Assembly (NCBI GenBank): GCA_018296165.2
Contig: JACKQL020000052.1
Location: forward strand, 310,001-374,000
From: Termitomyces sp. T153
Taxonomy: Eukaryota > Basidiomycota > Agaricomycetes > Agaricales > Lyophyllaceae
DNA length: 64,000 bases
Reading direction: 5' to 3'
The notes beneath the pieces are model-generated. The model ran no database searches, was not told the origin of the DNA, and worked only from the letters and a program-made list of their open reading frames with translations. Made by a program: the position numbers and the translations under genes. Shown piece after piece: positions 34,070 through 45,081 of the stretch (its first letter is position 1; every line of letters starts with the position of its first letter).

Positions 34070-36450
34070 CGACCTTACCCCGTCCGTGATGCCCGCATTA
34101 TCTCCGCACACACAATCAAATAACTCCGATGTCTATGGTCTACCCGTGCCGGGGAACCCTTATGATTCATACGGCCCTGCCCAATTTGCCGAGGCACATT
34201 GAGTCGTGGATCCGACACCAAACGTCCCCTCTGCTCCAGTTACTTTCATACAACGGCTCCCCCCACGGACACCTTCCCCAGCTCACACCCAACTCCCAAC
34301 CCCTCGCGCAAACCGTCAACTCATCTTCCACCCCACCCCTACACTCCCCGCCAACTCCGCTCTCTCGCACAAAGTCGACCCCGACATCACCCAAAGAATA
34401 ACATCCTAAGGCCTGGCGACCATCCGATCGAATGAGTAACAAGGTCTCCGGCACCGCGCCAGCCCTCCGACCCACAATAAGGCCAACCTGCCATGGAACA
34501 GTCACCCACAGCGCGAGGATCGCCAGCTACAAAGAAACCACTGAGAACGCGCTTCCCCGAAGCCCGCCTGTGGATTCACCGGCCCCCCAGCAACCCCGCA
34601 GACCGACGAACGCGACTAATCACCAACAACATCACCAAACCCTATTATCGACCCCCTCCAAGGAACTAAACCCTCCGACAACTAACCCCGAAACCATCGA
34701 AATCAAGCTCGAATCCACCACAGGACAAGAACCTCAGACCTAGGCTATGCTCCAACCCCGTGACCTGCTTCCGGACCTCGATCGATCGGCCGTCACCTCC
34801 GCCCAACAAATGAAGGGGCCCCGACTCCCCCGACCCGACCCTGACAACCCCGGAACAGGACCAAAACATCCCCGAGCTTACACTCCGCCACCAGACTACG
34901 CCACCTCCCACGAAGGAATCCCCAGCATAGGGGCCACCCCGAACCAACTATAGGAAAAAGGACCCTATACGAAGTAATTCCCCAAGCACTCTAAATTCGC
35001 TGACATGTTCATATAAGGGAGGGAGAAGCCCCACCATCATCTAGAAAACAACGATCGGCCATTTAAGCGACCGACAACCCCCAGGGGCACGCGCTCCCAT
35101 ATCCTCAAAAGACCTCCCCCATATGGCTCGACGACCCAAAACGACCCCGCGCCAGCCCGAAACAGCCCCACCCAGGACCCCTCCGAACCCATCAACCCAG
35201 CTCCGGACCCTGGCGACACGACTCCAGGGCCTCCGCTCCGACCCCGACATCTGACCAAGAAAACTCACAGCGCCGGCTCGACAACGATGCCCTGGTAGCC
35301 CCAACTCCGCAACAGAAATCACCACCCACTCCGAACCCCGCCCCTACACCGGAATATGTCCGCCCGAACAGGGACCACATCACCGGGGCCTCCAGACAAG
35401 CTGGCAGTGCCTCCCCCCACTATCACCCCTGCACTTGCACAATCTCCGGACCGCTCCGGAACACGAACGAGGAGTAAATCCGACCCTGCCGCATCTCCCG
35501 GGGAGCCCCACTCCAGTGCCCTCCCGCGGCCGACCTTCCCGCCGCCCCAACAACCATGAACAACCAACAAACCCCCACCAAGTGACCCTTGAGTCGACTC
35601 CGGGACCACCCACTTCTTCCCGATGAAGGAACCACCGACCCCCGAACCTCCGAACTCGAGGAAGTATCAGAAATACGTAAGACCCCCTTTGTCCGCCGCG
35701 GGCTTACCTTTGGTCAGGAGAGCAATATCACGTAGATGACCCGGAACCCCAAATTGGGCCCCGGGCCCGAAGGAACTGGTTGGGACTGATCACCCCGCAT
35801 CCTACCCCCTCGGTCATCGACACTCCGGAGCACACCAAAGCGCCACCCGAAGCAGGCCCGCCCACAGACGCAGCACTCCGGAACACGACCCCGACCCGGA
35901 CCAACTATACTGCGAAGACGAACCCCGCCTCACCCAACCCCGCCAATAAAAAAGGGCCCGCCCGCCTTCACCACCAATACCGACGTAAGGGCTAGACCAT
36001 GGGAAGACCCCCATTACCCCCCGCCCACCACACCGCCAAGACAACCAAAGCCCCGAACCCGTTGGGCGCCGTACAAAATTCAAAGGCCACCCTCTACTAC
36101 CAAAACGGCGCACGTCCCCTACACCCCCAGTCGAAAATTTCCAAGAAACGAACTCAACGACACCGCCCGAAATGCCGGGGACCCCACCGGAGAACTCCCA
36201 CCAACCCCGACAGACCCCGGGAGCCCTCCTGCGATGCCCCGCCCCGTCCCGACAAACCCCGGGACTAGCCAGCGCAGACGGCACTAGCGGGCGTAACCCC
36301 CGCCTCTGAACTCACTAGACAAAACTAAAAATCTCACTTCACACGCCCAGGGACCAAGAAGTGACATGTTCGCGTACAAAAAAATCATATATACAATAGG
36401 CGGGAAGGCAGCAAGTCCAAGAGCGACAAGAAACGAGGCCCACACCCACC
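34070..36450 (+). pseudogene. B1 internal gag/pol-derived non-coding region
   Basis: GC-rich, Pro-codon-like sequence related to the internal region of element A but without an intact gag or pol. The gag start is recognisable near 34090 (MPALSPHTQSNNSDVYGLP), ending in a stop at about 34202. A trace of pol is seen near 34968-35030 (GAAGTAATTCCCCAAG, matching A near 51587), and the post-pol segment GGCGTAACCCCCGCCTCTG lies near 36289. The many long open frames here are composition artefacts. Confidence 0.6.
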
Positions 36451-37581
36451 TCACTCCCTCCCCGAACCTCCCGGAAACCCAACCCCCAGGTTGACCTCCA
36501 TCTGGGCCCGCACCACCGCTAGGATCTCCGCCAACCCCGGCAATGCCTCCCCCGCGTCGGCCGCCACCTCCCACCACGACCCCGGGGCCACCGCATTGCG
36601 TCGCCGATGCCCCGCCAGCAACCTCTCCAACCGCGCCATTCCCTGTTGCAACTCCGGAGGCTGGACCGCGGACCCCTGCGTCAACCCGTCCTGAATCGAC
36701 GCGAACGCCGCGGAGGCACCGTCCAAGAGGACCCGATGCTCCCGCACCCAGCCTAAACTCCGAAAATGAACCGTCAATAACGAACGAAGGAACGGGAGAC
36801 AACTCACGAAGAATCCCCGCGCGACCCGAGGCGGCCTCGTTGGCCAACCAATCCTCCCTCCGCCTCGCCGCCTCCAGCTCCGCCCACAACGCATCCCCCT
36901 CCGGAACTCGTCCCCGCCCCTCCGCTTCCCCCGCGGGTTGCCCCTCCACCTGCGCCAGACGCTCCCGCAGACCCCGCACCTCTAGCGCCCGCTCCGTCGC
37001 CACGCGCACCGAAGTATTCCTCTCCCGCTCCATCGCTTCCTTCTCCGTCCGCGCCGCGTCACGATCCTCCCTCGCCCGGCGGAGCTCCCCCTCCCGTACT
37101 GCCAACGACGTCGTCAAGGCCTCCACCTGCTTGCGAAGGAAGACCTCCGTGATTGAAGGAATCGGCGCGGAGGGACTCGACGACCGCTCCGAGGGAACGC
37201 CAGGGACAGGGGAAAAGAGGGAAGACTCGGGCGGCCCCGCCGACAACTCGCGCCCACGCAGCCTCTTGCTGGGTCCCGCCCCCGAGGGTGGGGAAGCTCG
37301 ACGCTTTCCCCGAACCACCACCGAAGACGCCCCCTTCCCCTTTGGCAACGCGGGACGAAACTTGGTCCGCTTCGGAACCCCCGGAAAGTCCACCACTACT
37401 ACTACGGACGACTCTACCGGAACCCCGTTAACCATCCCGAAAAAAAAATTCGACAACACTTACGACTCCGGTCCCTAACGCTACCCCGGCGCCGACGCTC
37501 GAACTCCTCACCCCCACTGTCATACACCACCACCTCGTCTAAATCGGCGGGAGAAACCACTGGAACGCTGGGGGAAGACAT
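36451..37581 (-). CDS. B1 antisense accessory protein (coiled coil, no zinc cluster)
   Basis: Three exons on the minus strand, 37581-37464, 37413-36808 and 36752-36451, give 341 aa. The introns are 50 and 55 nt with GTAAGT/GTGAGT donors and sit at the same places as in the gene of element A. The protein has a short acidic N-terminus, a basic stretch (GKRRASPPSGAGPSKRLRG, a possible nuclear signal), a long Arg/Glu-rich coiled coil (about residues 130-220), then REDWLANEAASGRAGILR and the C-terminal block REHRVLLDGASAAF...LERLLAGHRRR. It lacks the Zn2Cys6-like exon of the A version. The function is unknown. It is the only intact gene of this element and lies between the gag/pol remnant and the 3' LTR, opposite to element transcription. 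Confidence 0.7.
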
Positions 37582-37791
37582 GACGAAATTTGGGAAACCC
37601 CGGGGCACGCCCAAAGCTTTAAATTGAGTGAGGGGGACCCTGACGAAACGGCGGCCGCACTTTGACTTCGCCTCCCACGCCGCTATCACTCGCTGCGGAT
37701 TGATCAATATTGCTCGGCTTCGACTCCCACGCCCCGCCGATCCCCGTCCTGCCCCGCGTCTCGAAGGGTCTCGACGCTGAAAGGGGGGTGA

Positions 37792-38956
37792 TGTCACGAC
37801 CCGTTCCCCAAAGCCCCGCACATCGTCCATCAAACCCCCGAACCCCCAAAAGGACCCCCAACGCTCCGCCGAACTTCCGCCCATGCCCACGCCTACTTCG
37901 GCTAACTCCGACACATCCCCGGCTAACTCCGGCGGCCCCCTGGCCAACTTCGGTGCCTGCCCCGCAGCCACTGACACTTACCCTGGGCTTCCCAAACCCC
38001 GAGAACCACCCCCGCTATTCCTGATCTTCGCCCACCCATCATTAACTCAACACCCTGCTTCCTCCGACCTATTCCGGAATATCACGACAACCTCGGAACA
38101 ACCCGCGATCCCATCAACGTATCAGCGCGGCACGATCTTCGATCACAACCGACACCCGCCCGCTCCGTCAAGCCCCGCCAAGCCCCGCCGCCACAGCCGA
38201 CGTACCCCAAAGTCCTCCGGTAGTCAGTATATAAGTCATCGAGTAGCTCTTCGTACTCCAGTCTTGATATTGCTTAACGTTACCTATGGTCTGATTTCTT
38301 CCTTTTTGTGTTTCGTGTTCGTTTTCGTGTCTTTTTCTCCTTACTCTCAGTTTCCCGGTCTTATCTCAGTCTCCCGATCTTATCTCAGTCTCCCGGTCTT
38401 ATCTCAGTCTCCCGGTCTTGTCTCGTCCCCTTTTTGTTATCGTTCTCGTTATCGTTTCGTACCTCCACTCGAATCTACTCTTGTTCCATATTGTCTTGTC
38501 CGATGCCGTCTCGGTGACGTCGTCTGACCCTTGTGCCCAATTCTTCATCAACCCTAACGACCTCACGAACTCCGCGATTATAATTACGAACCCCGACACT
38601 CCTTACCAGGTCCGAACCTCACTCTTCGCTCGGTCCCGGATTCCATCAACTCCAAATGATCTCCCATCAAACCCCGGCTCCGCCCCCATTGATCACACAG
38701 CCACCTACTCCCTTGCTTCCGCAAATCTCCCGTACGGCCTTCTGCCTGAACCCCGCCAAGACCGTCTCGTTTCCCCACAATCCGACTTCTCCGGACCTTC
38801 CCGGACCTGTCTGGATTACATCTCCCCAATTACCCGCGCAAACCACCAGGACCCAGAACGTCTTCGAGTGTCCGGTCACCAATGCAGGGGAATCACGCCC
38901 GCCTAGTAAGGACTCGCCCAGTGCAGCTGCGCCCCCGAGGTCAGCGGACCCTGACA
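37792..38956 (+). repeat. B1 3' LTR
   Basis: 1165 bp, nearly identical to the 5' LTR. Several differences are CpG transitions, for example CCCATTCC against CCCGTTCC near the start. This indicates a recent insertion. Confidence 0.9.
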
Positions 38957-38961
38957 ATAGC

Positions 38962-39352
38962 ATTGGGGGTCAGCATGCCTAGAGTAGGCTCAATTGGCAG
39001 TGTTGATCTCATCCCAGAGGAACTAGGGAAGGGACCAGAGGTCTTTGGCAACTTTGTGAGCAACATGGAAGGGAATGTATTTGAGGGATAGCATAAGTTG
39101 GGGGTTGTAGCCCTTATTGGCATAGAAAGGGGAAACTCTGGTGGTGGAATGTAGTGTGTTGTTATAGGTAAACTCAGTGAGGGGGAGTTCCATGCACCAG
39201 TTGTTCTGTAGATAGTTAATGTAGAAGTGGAGATACTGTTCCAATGTCTGGTTTACTTGTTTTGTCTGTCCATTGGTATCTGGGTGGTAGGCAGTGGAGA
39301 GGTTGGTTCTTATTTCAAGCACCTTGCACAGCAATTGCCAAAAATGGGAAAC
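38962..39352 (-). pseudogene. Element D pol remnant: integrase core
   Basis: After the third 131-bp repeat unit, the minus strand encodes an integrase piece at 39023-39334 with NLSTAYHPDTNGQTKQVNQT (DDE glutamate region) and [20 protein letters not shown]. The catalytic context [11 protein letters not shown] of element A reads TNGQTKQVNQT. It is cut at 39352 by insertion of element C. Confidence 0.8.
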
Positions 39353-40300
39353 TGTCAGGTTCTGCTGACGACAGGGGCTCAGCTACACTGGCGAGTCCTT
39401 ACTAGGCGGATGTGATGTCCTGCGCTTATAATCAAGCATCTGGTATTGACGTGGAGGGACTTGCAAGGGGGAGCTAGGGGGTGGTCCGAGCAAGTCCAGA
39501 GTGGCTCAGGGGCATCTAAGACCAAGTATACTAGTTGTTGAACCTGGACGGGTGCTGGAACAAGTTTGTGGGCATGCAAATAGAATGCGGGGTAAGCAGA
39601 GGCTTTATGGTTGATGGGGGCAGAGCTGGAGTTTGATGGGAGATCACCAAGACGTGAGGGGTTCCTGGGCTGAGTGGGAGTGAGGTCTGGAGTTGTCGTA
39701 GGAATGTTTGGGTTGTAGCGCATGCGCGGAGTTCATACTGTCGTTGGAGATGAAAGGAACTTAGGAAGACAAAGGAACTATACATGGTCAAGATGAGGCA
39801 GAGACGAGGCAAGACAAGACAGAGAACAGAGATAGATTCAAAACTAAAAATAGAGACAGTGATGAGATGAAAGACAAGACATAGGAAACCAGTAAATGCA
39901 ATATCAAGACTAAAGTACTAGGGGTTACTCTATGACTTATATACCTACTACTGGGCGGCTCTGGGGGGCAGAGGATATGACGGCGGGCTTGATGGAACTG
40001 CGCAGAGTCAACGGTTGTCAGGTGTGATCTTGGAGCAGGCTGCGGTGACATTCTGATGGGATCAGTTGGACAGCAGATCATTTTGGGGTCAGGGAAAGCC
40101 TTGGGAGTCCAGGGGAATTCAGGAGATGCATCAACTGCTGCGGAGAAGGCGTTGGAGTTGATCAAGGAGCTGTCAGGGTCTGCCGAGGAAGTGTTGGAGT
40201 TGCCTGAAGTGGGTGGGGAGGGTGGGCGAGGGTTGGGGAGTTTGGTGGAGCATTGGGGGGGCTGGGGGCAGTGTTGGGGTCTAGGGAGCAGGTTGTGACA
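39353..40300 (-). repeat. 3' LTR of element C (reverse orientation)
   Basis: About 948 bp, starting TGTCAGGTTCTGCTG and ending GGTTGTGACA. It contains a GCAATATCAAGACTAAAG stretch near 39899, matching the self-primer position in A. It is diverged from D and A. Confidence 0.8.
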
Positions 40301-40509
40301 TCACCCCCTCTTCAGCGTTGAGACCCTTGAGACGCGGGGTACAGTTTAGGGATTGGTGGGGTGTGGGAATTGAAGTTGAGCAATATTGATCAGACCACAG
40401 TAGTGGTGGCGGCATGGGGAACAAAGTCGAAGCATGGCCACCGCTCAGGGAGTTCTTTCCTAGTCATTGAAAAGGATCAGACATACTCTGGGGTTCCCAA
40501 ACTTTTTCA
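40301..40509. other. C: leader between 3' LTR and accessory gene
   Basis: Contains TTGAGCAATATTGATCAG (near 40376), a degenerate form of the palindrome at 56576-56593 in element A. It is the presumed promoter of the accessory gene. Confidence 0.4.
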
Positions 40510-40742
40510 ATGTCGTTTTCTGCATATTCTCCAGCAGCATCCCCCTCCCCATCAGCACATACCTTGACTTCTTCCTCGGAGGACTCTGAGGGTCAGCAAG
40601 ACCATAGGCAGGTGCAGGCAATGTACCATAGTCATAAGTACCGTCTCTTGCTCGTCATGGCCAGAGTGCTTGAATAATTCCCGTCAGAGTTGTCGGCGGC
40701 GGTGGCAGGTCTCTTGGGGCTTACATCAGGGGAGGCTCCAGC
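40510..40742 (+). pseudogene. Element C accessory gene, 5' part
   Basis: ATG at 40510 opens MSFSAYSPAASPSPSAHTL, then TSSSEDSEGQQDHRQVQAMY, closely matching the A protein (MSSSAYSPTASRSPSPP). It is interrupted by insertion of element A. The rest resumes at 57661 and carries a stop in the conserved PPTLEWCQ motif (TGG to TAG). Confidence 0.75.
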
Positions 40743-41730
40743 TGTCACGACCCGCTCCCTAGATCCCTAGACACGGCCCCCAACCCCTCCCGATAACTCC
40801 CCGGAACCCCGCCCACACTTTCGACGCCCACACTGGGCAACTCCGACGCTTCTCCGGCAAACCCCGACGGCATCTCCCTATCCGTAGCCATCAACACCCC
40901 CTTGAAACCTTCCCCCACCGTTCCTGGACACGTCATACGTCCCCGACCCCCTACCCTAGTTCACCCGACCCATCCCGGAGTGCCACGACGCCCCGGAGCG
41001 GCCGCGCCCCCAACTGATCCCATCAGAATACCGCCGCGGCCCGAACTTGGGTTGTACCCGACACCCGTCGACTCAGCACAGCCCCGTCGACCCCCGCCAT
41101 CACATCCGCCGCCCTCGGAGGCACCCAGTAGTTGGTATATAAGTCATAGAATAACTCCTCGAACCCTAGTCTTGATATTACATTTTACCGGTTTCCTATG
41201 TTTCGTCTCTCGTCTCGTTTGTATTTCTGTTCCTAGGTTTCGAATCTATCTTTTCTCAGTCTCGTCTCGTCTCCGTCTCGTCTCGACTGTACATATTTCC
41301 TTTGTTCCCCTGAAGTTCCCTTGCTCCCTACATCAGTACGAACTCCGCGCACGCGCCACGACCTGAACATTCCTAACGACAACCCCGGGCCTCACTACCC
41401 GCTCACCCCGGAACCCATCAAGCCCCGGTAACCCCCTATCCAACCGACCCCGCCCCCCCGACAGCCGAGAAGCCTCCGCCTACCCCGCAATCCCCTCGTG
41501 CGTCCGCTAACGAGCTCCGACACCCACCCCGGGTCAACGACCAGTACCTCCGGTCTTAGACCCCTCTGAATCACTCCGGACCTACTCGGGCCGCTATCCC
41601 TAGGGGCCCCTCGCAAGCCTTCCCCACCTCCGCTCCAACCCCGGGCGCCTGGTTATAAACGCAGGACATCGCGTCTGCCTAGTAAGGACTCGCCAGTGTA
41701 CTGAGCCACCGTCGTCAGCGGAACCTGACA
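40743..41730 (+). repeat. Element A 5' LTR
   Basis: 988 bp, TGTCACGACCCGCTCC...GGAACCTGACA. It has a TATATAA at 41136-41142 and a GCGGCCGC palindrome at 40998-41005. The predicted R region begins at 41168. Confidence 0.93.
41136..41180 (+). promoter_or_regulatory. Element A core promoter and self-primer
   Basis: TATATAA at 41136-41142 is followed, 32 nt from its first base, by AGTCTTGATATTA (41168-41180). The latter is the perfect 13-base complement of the primer-binding site at 41731-41743. The spacing is what is expected between a TATA box and a transcription start, so the primer would be the first bases of the RNA, as in Tf1 of fission yeast. Confidence 0.7.
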
Positions 41731-41743
41731 TAATATCAAGACT
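41731..41743 (+). promoter_or_regulatory. Element A primer-binding site
   Basis: TAATATCAAGACT directly follows the 5' LTR. It does not begin with TGG, as a tRNA-primed site would, but it pairs over all 13 bases with 41168-41180. Confidence 0.75.
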
Positions 41744-41762
41744 CCCCCTTACCCCGTTCTCG

Positions 41763-43922
41763 ATGTCTGCGTTCAACCCCGCGTACAACCCAGTCGGTTA
41801 CCCAACCGACGCCTACGGCCGGCCCATATTGGAAAATTCCTACGCCCCATTCTACCCGGGCCCCTTCACGGACCAATACATGCCCCGTCACTGGACCCCT
41901 GACCCCAACCAGGTGTTCTACGCCCCCTCCATCAGCCAGGGAATACCCCCGGGCTGGCGCCGCCCTCCCGCATTCCACGCCGATGGCAACAACCCCCGTA
42001 TCAACCCCAGAGGATACTCCGCAGCACCCCCCAACCCCGCCTACCTTCCCCCCGCCCATTACTATGCGTATCCAATCCCCGCTGCAGCCCCAGCCCCGCC
42101 GGAAGCTACGGATAACTATTCCCCACCCCGCCCACCATTCGCCGTTCAAACCCCTCCTTCCCCCAGGCAGCAGAGGATCGAAGCCTACGCCCAGCAACGC
42201 GACGAAGTTCTCCGCTTCCTCCGCCTGTCCCCTGCGGAATTCGCAAGGCGTACCCGCACCTTCCTTACCAGCCTAGGCTACCCCGACACCTCCGCAACCC
42301 CGGAGGTCTGGGCGGACCGACTCCTCGACTTCCACGAACGCTACCTGCAAGGGAACCTCCCGGAGAACACGCAAGGCACCCTGGGCCTCGACGAGAACTT
42401 ACGGAACGAGCTCCGCGCCTTGGTCGAAGAAATCCACACTAGCCCGAACCCCCGCCCCTTCGAAGATCCCCTGGACCCCGCCCGCTCCTTCCACGTGCAA
42501 TGCGAGGAACCCGTCGGGACACGAAACGAAGCCCCATCTTCCGTTCCCCGCCAGCAGGAAGAACTCAACGCGGCCTCCAGCATCTTGAGGAATCTCAACC
42601 CCGCGGGGGGGCTGTTCGACCAACCCGCCGCCCACACCCTGGCCCTCTCCGCCCGGCCCCGGGCCAGCTCGGTGCCCAGTGCCTTCCGAACCTGGGATCA
42701 ACCCGCCATCCCCGAAATCCGCTCCCAACGACCGTCCCTACGCGTCGACGACGACAACCGGACCCTCTCCTATATCGACGAGCCGGGCAACCCCGTCGAC
42801 GAACACCCCCCGCGCAACGGGCCCCAACGAGACCGACCCCCCCATTTCGACCTCCGCGCCCCTCGTAGCAACGCCCCTCCGCCCCGTCCCAACGCCCCAG
42901 TCCCCCCGCGACAGCCCCTGGGCCCCGGGGCGCCCCGACCCCCTCTGTCCGCCAACCCCTTTCGTCCCCCGCCCGCCCCGATGCCTAACCCCCCCAACGA
43001 CATCAACTATTTCGGACCCCCGAATCCCGGAGGACCCTCTCCCCCTCGATGGGCCCCAGGACCCGCCCCGGGTAGTGTAGGTCAGAACCCCGGTGGGGGA
43101 CCACCCAATGGCGGACCCCCAGGAGGATGGGGCCCGGCGATGGACAACTTCCCCCCCCAGCGCGGAAACGGAAACAACTACTACTACTACTACAACGCCG
43201 GACCCCCACCCCGAACTCAAAATTCGCAGGACGACACCCGCGACGCACTGGCCCGGGAAGGAAAGCTCGACATCCAGAAGCCCGAACCCTTCACCGGCCG
43301 CGACCCCCGGAAGTGGCGAATCTTCCTGACCCAATGCTTAACTATGTTTCAAGCTAAGCCCATCACTTTTCAGCTTGAGAGCTCACGAGTAGCCTTCGCC
43401 GCATCATACTTACAGGGCATCGCTTTCGACCACTACACCGCGCTACTCCGGTTCGACCCAAACAATCCCGTACTCTCCCATTGGCTCGCTTTCACTCAAG
43501 AGTTCTCGAGTAAGTTTGGCGTCTTTGACACCGTAGCAGAGGCGGAGGAAAATCTCTTCAACCTCCGAATGCGCGACAACGAACGCTTCACGACCTTCAT
43601 CGTACGGTTCGAACGAGAGGCCTACGAGACCGGCTGGAATTACAACGCCCTCCGGTTCGCCCTCCGTCGTGCCCTGCCCCAACGGATCAAGGACGTCCTT
43701 CGCCTCGCGCCCAAACAAACCACCTACGACGGGTACAAGGCGCTCGTTACCCAGGTCGACCAACGTTATTGGGAAGATCGCAGCGAAAACACGGCGCCCC
43801 GGACCTCGTGGAATACTTCCGGTAACACCAACTGGCAGACCGGAGCAACCAATGGCATCCGACCCTCCATCCCCGCTAGCCCTGCTAACCCCGCACCCCG
43901 CTTCCCCCCGGGCCGAGGAGTC
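41763..43922 (+). CDS. gag: Element A Gag, N-terminal 720 codons (interrupted by B2)
   Basis: An open frame from ATG 41763 runs 720 codons to the B2 insertion. The N-terminal half is Pro/Asn/Tyr-rich; a basic and very Pro-rich middle follows; then a retrotransposon Gag capsid-like domain (about residues 495-675) with EPFTGRDPRKWRIFLTQCL and FATRYGVF-like FSSKFGVFDTVAEAEE. The frame is complete at the insertion point (codon boundary after GTC) and continues at 50027 if B2 and one GAGTC copy are disregarded, which gives an original length of about 836 aa. The annotated start is the first ATG after the primer-binding site. Confidence 0.88.
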
Positions 43923-45068
43923 TGTCACGACCCATTCCCCAAAGCCCCGCACATCGTCCATCAAACCCCCGAACCCCCAAAAGGACCCCCAACGCTCCGC
44001 CGAACTTCCGCCCATGCCCACGCCTACTTCGGCTAACTCCGACACATCCCCGGCTAACTCCGACGGCCCCCTGGCCAACTTCGGTGCCTGCCCCGCAGCC
44101 ACTGACACTTACCCTGGGCTTCCCAAACCCCGAGAACCACCCCCGCTATTCCTGATCTTCGCCCACCCATCATTAACTCAACACCCTGATTCCTCCGACC
44201 TATTCCGGAATATCACGACAACCTCGGAACAACCCGCGATCCCATCAACGTATCAGCGCGGCACGACCTGCGATCACAACTGACACCCGCCCACTCCGTC
44301 AAGCCCCGCCAAGCCCCGCCGCCACAGCCGACGTACCCCGAAGTCCTCCGGTAGTCAGTATATAAGTCATCGAGTAGCTCTTCGTACTCCGGTCTTGATA
44401 TTGCTTAACGTTACCTATGGTCTGATTGTTTCCTCTTTGTGTTTCGTGTTCGTTTTCGTGTCCTTTTCTCCTTACTCTCAGTTTCCCGGTCTTATCTCAG
44501 TCTCCCGGTCTTATCTCAGTCTCCCGGTCTTGTCTCGTCCCCTTTTCGTTATCGTTCTCGTTATCGTTTCGTACCTCCACTCGAATCTACTCTTGTTCCA
44601 TAATGTCTCGTCCAACGCCGTCTCGGTGACGTCGTCTGACCCTTGTGCCCAATTCTTCATCAACCCTAACGACCTCACGAACTCCGCGATTATAATTACG
44701 AACCCCGACACCCCTTACCAGGTCCGAACCTCACTCTTCGCTCGGTCCCGGACTCCATCAACCCCAAATGATCTCCCATCAAACCCCGGCTCCGCCCCCA
44801 TTGATCACACAGCCACCTACTCCCTTGCTTCCGCAAATCTCCCGTACGGCCTTCTGCCTGAACCCCGCCAAGACCGTCTCATTTCCCCACAATCCGACTT
44901 CTCCGGACCTTCCCGGATCTGTCTGGATCACATCTCCCCAATTACCCGTGCAAACCACCAGGACCCAGAATGTCTTTGAGTGTCCGGTCACCAATGCAGG
45001 GGAATCACGCCCGCCTAGTAAGGACTCGCCCAGTGCAGCTGCGCCCCCGAGGTCAGCGGACCCTGACA
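43923..45068 (+). repeat. B2 5' LTR
   Basis: 1146 bp. TATATAA at 44359-44365 and self-primer GGTCTTGATATT at 44391-44402, again 32 nt apart. Confidence 0.9.
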
Positions 45069-45081
45069 TAATATCAAGACC
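45069..45081 (+). promoter_or_regulatory. B2 primer-binding site
   Basis: TAATATCAAGACC abuts the LTR end and pairs with 44391-44402. Confidence 0.7.

Larger units (their letters stand above)
32896..38956 (+). mobile_element. Element B1: young non-autonomous LTR retrotransposon
   Basis: Full-length element with 5' LTR 32896-34056, internal region 34057-37791 and 3' LTR 37792-38956. It is flanked by the 5-bp target duplication ATAGC (32891-32895 and 38957-38961). LTR ends are TGTCACGACC...CCTGACA. The primer-binding site follows the 5' LTR directly, and a purine tract (37779-37791) precedes the 3' LTR. No intact gag or pol remains; the only intact gene is the antisense accessory gene. It must rely on proteins from an autonomous relative such as element A (inference). 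Confidence 0.9.
28984..39352 (-). mobile_element. Element D: oldest, CpG-depleted chromovirus copy (partial)
   Basis: A minus-oriented Ty3/gypsy element. In order it has its 3' LTR (28984-30023), a decayed accessory gene on the plus strand (30236-31933), and minus-strand pol remnants (32150-32895 and 38962-39352). B1 has inserted between the pol parts. Element C interrupts D at 39352; the rest of D must lie beyond C, outside the window. It is nearly free of CpG and full of stops, so it is dead. Confidence 0.8.

Noticed and set aside
33364..34202. Long open frames across the B LTRs (for example 203 and 148 codons)
   Set aside because: They arise from GC-rich composition and a short tandem repeat in the LTR, are repeated in every LTR, and lack start context or homology.
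36543..37478. 311-codon plus-strand open frame opposite the B1 accessory gene (also 47608-48543 in B2)
   Set aside because: It is the mirror of the coiled-coil gene in GC-rich sequence, has no conserved blocks or introns and no counterpart in A or C.
41731..41743. tRNA primer-binding site
   Set aside because: It does not start with TGG next to the LTR, and the self-complement at the predicted RNA 5' end is perfect.
42738..43334. Minus-strand open frame inside element A gag
   Set aside because: Shadow of the proline-rich gag region; composition is mirror-image and it is not kept in C.
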